Made by a program: the position numbers and the translations under genes
In this document: one piece after another, positions 33,183 to 44,174 of the stretch
Numbering within the stretch: position 1 is the stretch's first letter
Layout: each line of letters starts with the position of its first letter
From: Branchipolynoe longqiensis
Taxonomy: Eukaryota > Annelida > Polychaeta > Phyllodocida > Polynoidae
Direction of reading: 5' to 3'
Assembly: GCA_030323885.1 (NCBI GenBank)
Contig: CM059186.1
Span: 29,001,005-29,065,004, forward strand
DNA length: 64,000 nucleotides
Notes under the pieces: generated by a model
What the model saw: the letters and a program-made list of their open reading frames with translations, nothing else
Databases searched by the model: none
What the model was told of the DNA's origin: nothing

Positions 33183-33537
33183 TTAAAGCTGCGAAGTCTG
33201 ATGAAAACATGAAATTTTCAAAACAAAAGCCATTATCTAGATTTGATTTGACGTATCTAACTTAGATACTGGCACACTTATTAAATATTTGTCACCACAT
33301 AGAAGGGAGTACTGACGTAATTTAATTGAACCTGTTACTGCAGAAGCCCATGGTGTTGGAGTCTTGATGAGCTTTCCAAGATAATGTTTGCATGTTTGCA
33401 CTTCAAATATCTCAAGCATTAGCCATTTAAAATAAAAGGTACTTCAAGCTAAAGTAAGGTAGATTATAACGATCAACGTAATATATTTACCTCAGCAAAT
33501 GGCAAAAACCCAAAACCATCGGACTACGCAACTTTAA
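33183..33537 (+). mobile_element. TTAA-MITE, full-length reference copy
   Basis: 355 bp with inverted ends: left TTAAAGCTGCGAAGTCTGATG, right CATCGGACTACGCAACTTTAA. The consensus end is AGYTGCATAGTCCGATG next to TTAA. The interior is non-coding and AT-rich, with CAAATATCTCAA and CTGTTACTGCAGAAGCC as landmarks. Nested copies at 43.7-44.5 kb indicate TTAA is the duplicated target, as in piggyBac and Kolobok elements; the ends do not start with CCC as most piggyBac ends do, so I leave the superfamily open. Confidence 0.85.
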
Positions 33538-33539
33538 CC

Positions 33540-34350
33540 AGGTGGGATGGCCAGACTAAATGGGATGCACGAATGATTTGCACACCCACTTATGCCTAGG
33601 TCGCAAATGCTGCGGTCGCCGTACGGTCTGGCTGATGCGGCGCCTTGCGGTCGCCACAAGGTGTTTATGACATAGGCATTGCGGTCACCATACAGTGACC
33701 GCAAGGTTTTTTTTGCTCGCCTCAAGCAGGCAAGGGGTTGCGGTTTTTTTAAGTCAAAGTTATATTACTTCTGAAAATCGCAACGCCGCAGGATTCCAGT
33801 TGTTGACATCAATGAAAAGGTCTTAAAATGAAAATCAATATGGTACAAAATTCATGTTTGTGTGATCAATATTAAGAAAGTTATGGTTGTAATAGGGAAT
33901 ATATCAAAGTATACCTATGAAAAGACACAAAGGGAGTCAGGCCTCTTCCAGATGCGGTCCGCCGAGAATAATAAATACGGTGACAAGAACCACCTTACGG
34001 AGAATGACCATACGATTTGTGAATAAATAAACCGCAAATCAGTCTTTTCGGCACAAATGTCGATTTATAGAGAAAACATATTTATAATTTTTTAATCATT
34101 TTTGATAATTATAGCTGTATCCTATTGATTGATTGATTGAATGTAAAGCTCGATCGTCAGTGTAAAACAACACAGTGACACACTGTCAACCCACAACATG
34201 AGTGTCATTGCCTATCACCAGGTGTCGTACTAGTCGTGGAAATCGTGTATTCTCTGCGATTGAAATTCTCGATGCTTTGCCGGTGGATGTAGCGATAACA
34301 ACAAATATTCCTCATGAAGACGGGATGGCCTTTATCTCAACAGGGCGTAA
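33540..34350. other. Unassigned DNA with iterated GCGGTCRCC words
   Basis: Between 33600 and 33745 TGCGGTCGCC or TGCGGTCACC occurs several times, including the hairpin GCGGTCAC-CATACA-GTGACCGC near 33679. This resembles the iterated-body MITEs elsewhere but I could not find ends. The rest is unassigned. Confidence 0.4.
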
Positions 34351-34354
34351 AATC

Positions 34355-34670
34355 ATGACTCACCCACTCACTCACCCACTCACTAACCCACTCACTCACC
34401 CACTCAGTCATGCACTCACTCACTCACACACTCACTCCTTGACTCACTGACTGACTCACTGACTCATTCACTGACTCCCTAATTCAATGGCTCCCTGGTT
34501 TACTGGTTCACTGACTGATTCCTCCAATCACTGACTCACCCACGCAAGCACTCCTTTACTGACTCACTGTCGCACCCACCCATTCACCGCCTCATCTAAT
34601 CACTCATTTACTCATTAACAATCACGCACTCATCCACTCTTCAATTCAACCACGCGCTCACTCACTCATG
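34355..34670. repeat. CTCACCCACTCA-type tetranucleotide array
   Basis: CTCA/CCCA tetramers, regular to 34450, then degenerate with TGACTCA, GGTTCACTGACTG and CACTCATTTACT variants. Confidence 0.85.
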
Positions 34671-34699
34671 AGAGAACTGATATGGTTATGAATAAATTG

Positions 34700-34988
34700 G
34701 ACGACTTCCCGTGTGGAAGGTCGGGAGTTCTAATTCCAGTCGAGTCAAACCAACAACTTAAAAGATTGATACTCGTCGCTACCTAGCCTGGCGCTTGGCA
34801 ATATTATGATAGGACAAGGACTGGTTAGCACAGTATCAGGATAATGTGACTGTGGGATATCGGGTCATGGTGCTGGTGGCCCGTTTTCCCAGTGGCGCAG
34901 CATTATAAAGTCAGTGCACGCTGTCACACGTCAGTACCCATCCTGATATCACCTTAGATGTTGCTAGGACGTAAAACAACAACAAACA
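34700..34988 (+). mobile_element. SINE-1 copy, head partly lost
   Basis: Begins within the head (GTGTGGAAGGTCGGGAGTTC), then centre and tail complete to GTAAAACAACAACAAAC. Confidence 0.85.
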
Positions 34989-34989
34989 A

Positions 34990-35385
34990 AAATTAGGCTA
35001 GACAATGGAAGCTAGCACCAATACGAGGTGTTAAATTCAAGTATGTAAACCTAATATACATTGGGTGCATTTTGTGCATTGTTAGTGCGATAAACCCATA
35101 GCCCAGAGCATAACTGTGATGTGATATAATAGTCGATCTTCGATGCTGCGTCTACTTGTCAACTGTGTGATATCAATTAGCCGTTGTTTCTACCATTGCC
35201 AAGCATCATATTCACCACACCTTTATAGTATAGAGGAACCGCCAGCCGAGAGACGGTGGCGCCATCGAGTGACGATGCCCGACACTAACATGGACGCTGC
35301 CTCGCTTCGCCACTGGGCGCCATCTTTGTTTCCGCCGTGTCCACTAACTGTTCGCTCTCGCAGTCAGTGCTGGCAGCACTAGTTG
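34990..35385. other. Unassigned DNA, G+C-richer at 35225-35370
   Basis: Contains GGTGGCGCCATCGAGTG and GGCGCCATCTTTGTTTCCGC (a YY1-like GCCATCTTTG). No exon is supported. Confidence 0.45.
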
Positions 35386-35800
35386 CTTGGTTGCTTGTTG
35401 GAGTTCTACGTCCTCGCAACATCTAAGGTCATATCAGGACAGGCATCGACTTGTAGCAGTACACATTCATGGCGACTCTATAGTGCTACTCTGCTAATAA
35501 GGTCATACCAGGATGGGTACCGACTTGTGACAGTGCGCACTCATGGCGACTTTATAGTGTTGCCCCACTTGGAAATCAGGCCGCCAACACCATGATCTGA
35601 TATCCCACTGAATCACATTATCCGGACACTGAGCCAACCAGTCCCTGCCCTATCCTAATAATGCTGAGCGCCTGGGTAGAAATCAACAACTATACATGGT
35701 TTGACTCGACCAGAGTTCGAACCTTTCGGTTCAAATCCCATGATCTACAATAACCGGAGACGGAAGCTCAACTCATTTGGCCATCCTGTCTGGTTACACA
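35386..35800 (-). mobile_element. SINE-1 copy with duplicated tail segment
   Basis: The first ~100 bp (GTTGGAGTTCTACGTCCTCG through GACTCTATAGTGC) are followed by a second run of the same block starting AAGGTCATACCAGGATGGG at about 35499, then the centre and head (right end CATTTGGCCATCCTGTCTGG). An internal tandem duplication or template jump is likely. Confidence 0.85.
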
Positions 35801-36060
35801 CGAGTTGGTGGCAAGATGACATGCCAGGGGATTAGGTGGGAAGATTGTCTGTACAGGCCTCCAGGGTAATCTCAGAGTGGGGGTGGGTTGTCTAATGCTG
35901 CAGGCTTATCAGTGATCAAGTGGGGGGGGGTGCGAGGCGGAGGGGGGGGGGGGGTGAATGATGGGTTCATTTGGCGCGCTCAGTGGAGATCCAGCATGCT
36001 TAACCATTTAGTTGGTTCTTAGTAATCTCCACAAAGTCAAACTTCCGCCAATAAACCGTT
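35801..36060. other. Unassigned DNA with G-runs
   Basis: G-runs at 35920-35955 (one of 14 bases). Nothing else recognised. Confidence 0.5.
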
Positions 36061-36105
36061 GCCATGGAACAGACGCTTTGCCTTGTTGCTAGTGCTACCC
36101 ACATT

Positions 36106-36170
36106 CCTGTCCTGATATGAACTTAGATGTTGCTAGGAGGTAAAACATTAACAAACAAGCAACAAGCAAA
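36106..36170 (+). mobile_element. SINE-1 3' end fragment
   Basis: TGTCCTGATATGAACTTAGA, TGTTGCTAGGAGG, then a CAAACAAGCAACAAGC tail, inserted between CTACCCACATT units of the CTCF-like repeat; CTACCCACATT recurs at both sides. Confidence 0.7.
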
Positions 36171-36375
36171 CAAGCTACCCACATTAGTTCTTCCCATTGG
36201 TATCAGGGGGCGGATTGGTAGTAGGAATCTTCTACAAATTACAATTTGTATACATATCATGCTAAACATTGAGCTGTTGCCTACACTAGTTGTTTTTTAC
36301 ATTGTGGTTTGGTAGTGGAAATCCCCTATAAGACATTTATTATTAGCATGCTGCAAACTGAGCTGCGACCCACAT
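36171..36375. repeat. CTCF-like dispersed repeat, two to three units
   Basis: Units have ACATTAGTTCTTCCCATTGG, a TATCAGGGGGCGG block and GTAGTAGGAATCTTCTA, then GAGCTGYTGCC and a decayed second unit (GGTTTGGTAGTGGAAATCC). Confidence 0.55.
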
Positions 36376-36644
36376 TTGAAGAGTATACACCGTATATATC
36401 TCAATAGACACGCACTACGCGAGTGCAGGCACATGGATGCACGTCTATTTATTTCCCATGAGCGCAAAGTAATTATTTGCGATGGTTTGTTTTCAAATTA
36501 ACATGTACTATGATTAAATCTGCAGATATTGTGAAACATTCATCACGGTTTATTATTTCATAGATTTGTTTTTGTTGTGCCTCTGAAATAAAGTGGGATT
36601 GTCTTATTTTATGTGCATTCAGTCTGAATATGATTGTAAATTTG

Positions 36645-36864
36645 TGAGTGGGATATCAGCTTGGTCTCCCAGAGTGGGGCAGCACTATAAAGTCACCATA
36701 AGTGCTCACTGTCACAAGTCGGTACCCATCATGATATTACCTTAGATGTTACCAGGATGTAAAACTCCAACAACCAACCAATTAACAATTCAGTACCCAT
36801 CCTGATATGACCCTAGATGCTGCCAGGACGTAAAGCTCCAACAACCAACCAACCTATTCCCAAA
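36645..36864 (+). mobile_element. Two SINE-1 3' ends in tandem
   Basis: The first runs from GTGGGATATCAGC to CTCCAACAACCAACC (about 36780). The second consists only of GTACCCATCCTGATATGACC to CAACAACCAACCAACC, so the tail region is duplicated head to tail. Confidence 0.8.
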
Positions 36865-36865
36865 T

Positions 36866-37406
36866 CGGCGTTCTCATCTCATTCAGGCTTTGACGCAGTG
36901 CACTGACTCCGTCACAAAACACCAGGCGGCGCCACCTCTAGCCAGCCACACTATGACCGCCGCCCCTGCCGCTCCCGCCGCCACCACCCGCCGTTGCTGC
37001 AGCCGTTGCCGTGCCTCCCCACAATACCGTAGGACTTAACCCTCATCGTGTCACCCCTGTCAGCAAACCCCCCCACCTGTGCCCGGGGAACCCAGCACCC
37101 ACTGAGCGCGGGTGGGCAGGGGTTAACGCAAACTCCATTGTCATTTGTCGTGCTCGAGTCGACTCAGGGTGCTTGGAATGCACGACCACGGTGAATCAAT
37201 CATCAGGCAGTCACATAGGCCTACCACCCCCCGTACCTCTACCCCCACCTACACCCCCACCCCCACTCACCCCGACCCTCACGCCCACCCGCCATGAACG
37301 TGCCACTCACTGCCCAAACCTCTCCAACTTGAAGTTCGATACAAAAAACATGAGTTTGCCGTTTCCGCCACAACTTAACTTTTGATTTGTTATAGATAAA
37401 TATATA
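36866..37406. other. Unassigned DNA, partly G+C-rich
   Basis: GCGGCGCCACCTCTAGCC and CCGCCGCCACC-type sequence at 36920-37000, then proline-rich low complexity to 37300. A 124-codon frame at 37011-37385 has no recognised domain. Confidence 0.45.
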
Positions 37407-37741
37407 CAGTACAACACCCTTAAACCAAGCTCGGTTAAACCAAACGATCGGTTAATCCAAACTTTTTTCGGCGGCCCGGCAAAATACTACCATTTATCAT
37501 ATAAAAAAGTTGGTTAAACCAAAGTCGGTTAATCCAAACTATCGGTTAATCCAAACAAAATTATCAGACCCCAGCCCACTTCCGGTACGGATAAACCAAA
37601 CTTTCATGTAGTTATAAGGTTATCTGAGCCCCCACCGACTTTTTATATGATAAATGGTAGTAGTTTGAAGGAACCCTAGAACTTTGTTTGGATTACCCGA
37701 TCGTTTGGTTTAACCGAGCTTGGCTTAACAGGGTTATTCTG
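37407..37741. mobile_element. pogo-like MITE with iterated GGTTAATCCAAAC
   Basis: 335 bp flanked by TA on both sides. About 45 bp of imperfect inverted ends start CAGTACAACACCCTTAAACC (left) and complement to CAGAATAACCCTGTTAAGCC (right); both then read AAGCTCGGTTAAACCAAACG. TA target plus CAGT/CAGA ends recall pogo/Tigger elements. The interior repeats CGGTTAATCCAAAC several times. No transposase. Confidence 0.8.
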
Positions 37742-37828
37742 TATGTACATAAAAAACAATAATCAAAGTGTCCACATACATTGTATATTACATGTGCAAT
37801 ACACTCTTACTCAAAGTCAAAGTCGAAG

Positions 37829-37900
37829 CCAAACCAATGATCGGTTAATCCAAACAAATTTCTACGGTCCCTTCAAGTTTGGTTTACCGGGGTTACACTG
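37829..37900. mobile_element. Half copy of the 37.4-kb pogo-like MITE
   Basis: Contains GATCGGTTAATCCAAAC and ends GGGGTTACACTG followed by TA. The other end is missing. Confidence 0.65.
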
Positions 37901-37935
37901 TATTACGTTGATCATTATAATCGACTTTACTTTGA

Positions 37936-38255
37936 CCGGATGCGGTGGTGAAAACGGTAAGAATGCTGGCTGGGTCCTAAGCGGAAGTTTGGGAGTTGGG
38001 AATCCCAGCCCGAGTTAAATCAATGACTTAAAACATTGGTACTTGTCACTACCTAGCCTGGCGCTCAGCATTACTAGGATAAGGCAAGGACCGGTTAGCT
38101 CAGTATTAGGATAATGTGACTGAGTGGGATATCCGGCCATACTCATAGTCATAGTGCTGGTCATGGTGATAATCACTAATTGTACATAGATTGTGCACAT
38201 TACTTTTCCTGATAGTACCCTTAGATGTTGCGAGGATAGAAAACCCAAACAATTG
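37936..38255 (+). mobile_element. SINE-1 copy with altered distal part
   Basis: The head CCGGATGCGGTGGTGAAAAC is rearranged around the A box. The centre is intact; after GGATATCCGGCCAT the usual block is replaced by a short GTCATAGTGCTGGTCATGG sequence before a decayed tail (TACCCTTAGATGTTGCGAGG). Confidence 0.75.
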
Positions 38256-38481
38256 CTTAACTTCAGTTTGAGGTGAATTTAAGATTTCATGTATTATTAT
38301 CTCTGAATATATTTTTAAGTGAGAAGCATACAAAATAAATTTGGCTGTGTATACTGGATTGCTTGACATAATAATTTGTTGATCCATTTCAGAACGTAGC
38401 AGCACAGTACAGGAACATTAGTTGGCAAGACATCCTTAATGACTGCACTGGTATCTATCTATGTTGGATGTGTGGGCATAA

Positions 38482-38892
38482 AGGCCCTGTCACACCTTAC
38501 CGGACTGGAGAACCGGACACTGTCTGGTACTGTATGGCGATGTCCGGTACATGTCCGGTACCCATCCGGCGGAGTCTGGTGGTGTCCAGCGGTGTCCGGT
38601 ACAAGTTTTGAACATGCACACAATTTCTACCGGACACTGCCGGATTGACGTGTCCGGTTGGTGTCCGGTATGTCCGGTACCCATCTGGTACCCATCCATA
38701 CATGTCCGGTACCCATCCGTTGGTGTCCGGTTTGTCCATTTCGTCCGGTGCATGTCCGGTACCCATCCGTTATGTGTCCGGTTCTCGTCCGGTTCTCGTC
38801 AGCCACGGATGAGCCACGGATCATGCCGGATCGCCACGAACCACGGTCCGGGGCTCATCCGGCCTCTGATCCGGGTAGATGTGACTGGGGCT
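38482..38892. mobile_element. Harbinger-like MITE made of TGTCCGGTACCCATCCG
   Basis: 411 bp flanked by TAA on both sides (38479-38481, 38893-38895). Ends AGGCCCTGTCACACC and AGCCCCAGTCACATC (complement) match over about 22 bp with a few differences. Nearly the whole body consists of the words TGTCCGGT and ACCCATCCG. The TWA duplication and terminus link it to 53344 and 54650. Confidence 0.85.
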
Positions 38893-38964
38893 TAAGACAC
38901 GTATCTGGCTATATATACCTGTAGATGGCGTGTGCACTAGACATGGTTCGTGCTCCACAACAAA

Positions 38965-39288
38965 CTACCGTATTCCCTCAAGTGATAGCTCTGTATCCAA
39001 TGAGTATCTTTCTCAAATAGTACTCCTCCGTCAAATATATGCCTCCAGCTAGGAATAACGCTTGCCCGAATAAGCGCTTTTTTTTCTTCAAATAGTAGTT
39101 CTCCATTGAATGAGCTCCTCTCTCAAATAGCACTCTTTGAAATAAGCGCATCTCTCAAATAAACGCCTTTCTCAAATATGCGCTCTAGTCAAATAAGCGC
39201 CTCATTCAAATAAGCATCTCTCAAATAAGTGTCTCTCTGAAATAGTATTGAGTGCCTTTCTCAAATAAGCACTTTTTTCAAATAAGCA
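38965..39288. repeat. Iterated CAAATAAGCGC element
   Basis: About 18 degenerate copies of CTCAAATAAGCGCCTCT (~17 bp). It starts near CGTATTCCCTCAAGTGATAG and is cut on the right by a SINE-1 fragment. Probably a MITE of the iterated-body type whose right end is lost; I cannot show ends. Confidence 0.6.
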
Positions 39289-39289
39289 C

Positions 39290-39402
39290 TTCTCTTCCAC
39301 TGGAGCAGGACTATAAAATGGCCATGAGTGTGTGCACTGTCACAATTCGGTACCAATCCTGATATGATCCCGATCCTGACATTAGATATTGCTACAACAT
39401 AA
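39290..39402 (+). mobile_element. SINE-1 3' fragment
   Basis: CACTGGAGCAGGACTATAAA through CATTAGATATTGCTACAAC, with a short internal duplication (GATATGATCCCGATCCTGAC). A GAAGAA run follows. Confidence 0.7.
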
Positions 39403-39774
39403 GATTGTGAAGAAGAAGAAGAAGAAGAACAAAATTCCCATTCACACCCATCAAAATAGGACCCGCCTTCAACAGAAGGGAGGTTCTGGCCATCAATAGT
39501 GGTCTCGGAAACTAATCTAGGGTATACGTTAGTCGGCTCTGCGGTATCTAAGTGTCGGGCCGTAGCGGTTTGGAGATCCTCCGTCAGACATCGGAGGCTG
39601 GGGGTGGGGGGGGGGGGGGTGTGTACACGGACAAATCCAGCGACGCCAAACCAGCCGGCAACATTCCCAACAATCACAACATCGGAAGTGACACGCTGAG
39701 AGAACTGCGTGGATCCGCCCCTACCAGTTCCCACTCAATTAATATTTAGCCTTGTAGGTAAATAGTGTTTTCTA
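39403..39774. other. Unassigned DNA with a G12 run
   Basis: A GAA run at 39408-39427 and GGGGTGGGGGGGG near 39601-39618. No gene recognised. Confidence 0.5.
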
Positions 39775-40215
39775 TGGAATGGAGGATGGTAGTGGTGAGG
39801 GATGTGGTGGGGATGTAGTGGGGTGTGTGGAGGGGGTGTTGTGAGGGTGTGGGTGTGGTGGGTAGTGGTGGGGTAGTGGTGTGGTGGGGATGTAGTTGGG
39901 TGTGTGGAGGGGGTGTTGTGGGGGTGTGATGGGTTATGGTGGGGCAGCGGTGTGGTAGGGATGTAGTGGGGTGTTTGGAGGGGGTGTTGTGGGGGTGTTG
40001 TGGGGGTGATGGGGCAGTGGTGTGGTGGGGATGTAGTGGTGTGTGTGGGGGGGGTGTTGTGGGGGTGTGATGGGTAGTGGTGGGGCAGTGGTGTGGTCGG
40101 GATGTAGTGGGGTGTTTGGAGGGGGTGTTGTGGGGGTGTTGTGGGGGTGTTGTGGGGGGTGATGGGGTAGTAGTGTGGTGGGGGTGTTGTGGGTGTGTGG
40201 TGGGGTGTGTGATGA
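39775..40215. repeat. GT-rich minisatellite joined to a SINE tail
   Basis: Large degenerate units with GGGGATGTAGTGGGGTGTTTGG, GGGGGTGTTGTGGGGGTGTG and GATGGGTAGTGGTGGGGCAG. It ends GTGTGTGATGAGTAGTG, a phrase also found in the 131-bp array at 42.1-42.5 kb, and then joins a SINE-1 tail. Confidence 0.85.
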
Positions 40216-40224
40216 GTAGTGTCG

Positions 40225-40548
40225 GCAGTTAGTTGATTGGTTGTTGGAGTTTTACGTCCTGGCAACATCTAAGGTCATATCAGGTCAGGTACCGACTTGT
40301 GACAGTGCACACATGTGGAAACTTTATAGTGCTGCCCCACTGGAAAATCAGGCCACCAGCACCATGACCCGATATCCCACTCAGTCATATTATCCTTATG
40401 CTGAGCTAATCAGTCCTTGCCCTATCCTATTAATACAAGGCACCACACTAGGAAGTGACAAGTATCAATTTTATAAGTCATTGATTTGACTCGACTGGGA
40501 ATTGGAACTCGGGATTCCCGCACTCTACCAATTCGGCCACCGCGCCCG
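40225..40548 (-). mobile_element. SINE-1 copy, minus strand, full length
   Basis: Left end GATTGGTTGTTGGAGTTTTA, right end CACTCTACCAATTCGGCCAC plus CGCGCCCGG, giving a complete head (A-box complement present). It is intact enough to serve as a second reference copy. Confidence 0.9.
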
Positions 40549-40867
40549 GAAAGGAGGGGGGTGGGGGGGGGGGGGTGCTGTGCGTAAGGGAAGAACCAAT
40601 CAGGTCTCTTGTAGCGCCCGGGAACCAATACGCATGTCTGCATAGATTCAATTTGTTTAAGTGCAGTTAGGTTTGACTGTGCAGTGTAAATGAGCAGTAA
40701 TAACACCACCCCCTCCCCTCCCCTCCTCCCCCTCCTCCCCCTCCTCCCCCTCCGTGACAATCCCGGTAGGTGGCAGGCACACCGAAGTAAGCGTGTGTAG
40801 GGACGACGCAGTGATTCCTCGTTGCGAAATCACCACCTTGCATGTTTGCTGATAACCTATACATATA

Positions 40868-41061
40868 CAGTAAACCCTCTTTAAATCGACCGACCTTGTG
40901 ACCGACTTTAAATGGTCCATTTAGTGAGGTGGTCGGTTTAGGGAGTTAAACAAAAATCATTCCAATGATATTGTATGGGCGGTCGTTTGGGACCCAAATA
41001 AAGTGATCGATATAGGGGAGTGGTCGATCTGTGGAGGTGGTCGGTTAGAGAGGTTTTACTG
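40868..41061 (+). mobile_element. pogo-like MITE (GGTCGGTTTAGGGAG family), full copy
   Basis: 194 bp flanked by TA. Ends CAGTAAACCCTCTTTAAATC and, inverted, CAGTAAAACCTCTCTAACC. The interior repeats GGTCGGTTTAGGGAG-like words in both orientations. It provides the uninterrupted site (TTA at 41045-41047) with which the nested copy at 54480 can be compared. Confidence 0.85.
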
Positions 41062-41236
41062 TATAGACCTGCCCTGCCTGGCTGCTGGCTGCTCACAATG
41101 TTGCATGTCCAACCGCCATTCATGTGTACGCGCCTGGTATCTTACCGGGGGAACCCGTGTCCCTCTCCTCCCCCACTCCACCCCGACACAGGTAAGATAC
41201 CAAGTCATGGTGCTTGTTTGGTGTTATGAGGCTGAG

Positions 41237-41402
41237 CCATATATATATATATATGCTGTATAAGAATTATCCGAGTATAATAACCCGGAATATCCCTCCT
41301 TTCCCTCATCACTCACTCAGCTCCATGGACTGATGGAGTCTGTCCTAGTCATCTACTGCTCCAGCCTACCCAACCCCAGCTCTGATGGTGGCGCCACCAC
41401 CT
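41237..41402 (+). repeat. GGTGGCGCCACC repeat
   Basis: ATGCTGTATAAGAATTATCC, GAGTATAATAACCCGG, CTACTGCTCCAGCC and the perfect palindrome GGTGGCGCCACC. Closest relative is 50230-50392. Confidence 0.8.
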
Positions 41403-41474
41403 CTGCACACTTTAACTGCCACTCAATGTACCCACTATCATGTCTTCCTCTTGTTTCATTATGTAGGTAAACAT

Positions 41475-41790
41475 TATATATATATATCATTAAGTATGTA
41501 TATATATATATATATATTTACATCCTACCAACACATAATATATATATATATATATATATATTGTGTTGCTAGGATGTAAATCTCAAACAAATAAGCATAT
41601 AATATATATATAAATATATAAAATATAAATATATAAATATACATGAATACATATAAACATATATATATACATATTATTTAAAAAAAACATCTACAGTATA
41701 CATAACTATATGTATATACACATATCAATACATATCAATGAATATCAATCAATATATCACTTAATTTAATTTAATTAATTAAATTTAATA

Positions 41791-41822
<32 letters not shown>

Positions 41823-41845
41823 CTAGTCAAATATACATATATAAT
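41475..41845. repeat. TA-rich microsatellites around an inverted SINE-tail pair
   Basis: Several TATATA runs. At 41517-41535 TTACATCCTACCAACACA faces TGTGTTGCTAGGATGTAAA at 41563-41581, two SINE-1 3' ends in opposite orientation with a TA spacer, forming a strong hairpin. Confidence 0.75.
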
Positions 41846-42109
41846 ATTATAAGAGTTGAGCTCCTAAACCAGCCTGATTCAGAAGTGAATCAGACTTGAA
41901 CCATGCCTGTCTCCATGGAGATATTATTTTCGGAACTGCGTACCCTAATGAAGCATCTGGAAATGACCTTATAAGCTCAATGATGCGCGCAATGGATTTC
42001 CACCAGGGCTGCCCGGGCGGGCGGCTGTGGTGGGCGGCCACTTGCCGTGGAGGAGACCAGAATCAGTTGTCATTCCATCATCACACGCCACTGCCGACGG
42101 TGATGGTGG

Positions 42110-42500
42110 TGATGATGGTGCTAGTGGTGGTGTGGTGGTGTGTTGTGGGGGTGTGATGGGTAGTGGTGGGGGTGTGACTGGGCTGTTGTCGGTGTGTGGT
42201 GTTGATGTGTGATGAGTAGTGGTTGGGGTTGGTTGTTTGGTGGTGATGGTGCTAGTGGTGGTGTGGTGGTGTGTTGTGGGGGTGTGATGGGTAGTGGTGG
42301 GGGTGTGACTGGGGTGTTGTCGGTGTGTGTTGTTGATGTGTGATGAGTAGTGGTTGGGGTTGGTTGTTTGGTGGTGATGGTGCTAGTGGTGGTGTGGTGG
42401 TGTGTTGTGGGGGTGTGATGGGTAGTGGTGGGGGTGTGACTGGGGTGTTGTCGGTGTGTGTTGTTGATGTGTGATGAGTAGTGGTTGGGGTTGGTTGTTT
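42110..42500. repeat. 131-bp GT-rich minisatellite, three units
   Basis: CTAGTGGTGG starts at 42121, 42252 and 42383, two exact 131-bp steps with near identity. Each unit ends GGTTGGGGTTGGTTGTTTGG, and the last unit passes straight into the SINE-1 tail. Confidence 0.95.
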
Positions 42501-42504
42501 GGTT

Positions 42505-42846
42505 GGTTGTTTGAGTTTTACATCCTGGCAATATCTAAGGTCATCTCAGGATGGGTGCCGACTTGTGACAGTGCACACTCATGGTGACTTTATAGTGCTA
42601 TCGGACTTGGAGATCAGGCCACCAACACCATGACCTGATATCCCAGTCAGTCACATTATCCCGACATTGAACGAACCAGTCCCTGCCCTATCCTAAATAA
42701 CGTCGAGTGCCTGGTTAGGAAGCGACAAGTATAATTGTGTAAATCATTGGTTTGACTCGACTAGGGTTGGACCCCATGGGTTCGAATTCCACGATCTCCC
42801 CAAAACGGGAGACAAGACGCTCAACTCATTCGACCATCCCGTCTGG
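42505..42846 (-). mobile_element. SINE-1 copy, minus strand, full length
   Basis: Left TTGAGTTTTACATCCTGGC, right CATTCGACCATCCCGTCTGG. The head also shows a GGGTTGGACCCCATGGGTTC duplication of the B-box area. Confidence 0.9.
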
Positions 42847-43059
42847 TCTGTGAGTGTGATGACGGTGGGGACGATGGTTTGGCACCCCGCAGCTCTGTCA
42901 GAGCGTTGGCGGGCAGTGTGCAGCGCTGGTCCTGCTGATTGTGTGACGTAATCAGGGCAGGTAGCGTGGGAACCACCAGGTGGCGCAATAATCAAATGAT
43001 GTTTGGAGGGGATTGGGGGGGGGGGGGGTGAAGGACACTGTACACTAGTCCATGCAAGT

Positions 43060-43195
43060 CTTAGTGGGCAGAGAAAGAGAAAGAGAACGAGAAAGCAAAA
43101 GAGAAAGAGAAAGAGAACGAGAAATTGAAACAGAAAGCGAAAGAGAGAGAACAAAATAGAGACAGAGAGAAAGATAGAAAGAGAGAGAGAAAGGT
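43060..43195. repeat. GAGAAAGA polypurine repeat
   Basis: About 130 bp of GAGAAA/GAGAGA with few pyrimidines. Confidence 0.85.
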
Positions 43196-43269
43196 AGTTC
43201 AATTAAATACATTCAAATAACCGACCGCCCAACCATTCCGCTTTCAAGCCCTGTATGCTAAATGGAGAA

Positions 43270-43612
43270 AATTATTGATTGGGGTTTTGCGTCCCAGCAA
43301 CATATGAGGTCATATCGTATCAGGACGGGTACCGACTTGTGACGGTGCGCCGCTATGGCGGCTTCATAGTGCTGCCTCACTGAAACATCGTGCCACATGC
43401 ACCATGGCCCGATGTCTCACTCAGGCACCATTATTATGTCAGTGAGCCACTCATGTCCTTGCCCTATAACGGTGCAATGCCGAGAGCCAAACAAGTATCG
43501 ACATGCATCAATTTTGTTAGATTTGGGCTTGACTTCTCTAGGGGTTGAACCCACGATATCATGTACGAGAGGCGGAAGCTCTACCCACATCTTGCCCGGT
43601 CATGCTGCCTAG
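43270..43612 (-). mobile_element. SINE-1 copy, minus strand, strongly diverged
   Basis: Tail GGGGTTTTGCGTCCCAGC, centre recognisable by CACCATGGCCCGATGTC and CCTTGCCCTATAAC, and head ending GCCCGGTCATGCTG. One of the oldest-looking copies. Confidence 0.8.
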
Positions 43613-43769
43613 ATATTCCAACACTGTAGATAAGCACACAGGGATGCCGAGTCAATCTAATAGAATCTGCGCTTAGGCTGTTAAAGTTTTAAGGTGCTTA
43701 GGAAAATTAATTTGGCATTTTTACACTTCAAATATCTCAAAGGTTAGCCATTTAAAAATAAAATTTACA

Positions 43770-44124
43770 TTAAAGTTCGATAGTCCGATGGGTTTGAATT
43801 TCTAAATTGTTTCTGAGATAAATATATAAGATCGATAAGAAGTATCTACTTTACATTAGTTCAAAGTTACTTTTATTTTAAATGGTAAACTTTTGAGATA
43901 TTTTGAGTGCAAACATGGACAATTAGTTTTGACAAGCTTGCCAAAACTCTGACACCATAGACTTCTGCAGTAACAAGTTCTGTTACATTGACTCAGTATT
44001 GCCTTCTCTGCAGAAACAAATGCTTAATAAGTGCATCAGTATCTAAGTTAGATATGTAGAATCAAATCTAAATAATTATTTTGGTTTGCAAAATTTGATG
44101 CTTCATCGGACTATGCAGCTTTAA
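43770..44124 (-). mobile_element. TTAA-MITE nested, inverted relative to host
   Basis: 355 bp from TTAAAGTTCGATAGTCCGATG to CATCGGACTATGCAGCTTTAA, bounded by TTAA at both ends. Host sequence continues on both sides. Confidence 0.85.
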
Positions 44125-44174
44125 TCTAAGGTAAGGTAGATTATAATATTAAACTACTATATTTGTCTCAGCAA

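Noticed and set aside
37441..37560. Regularly spaced GGTTAATCCAAAC words as a possible CRISPR-like array
   Set aside because: Spacing is irregular, the words lie inside a TA-flanked inverted-repeat element, and the window is eukaryotic.
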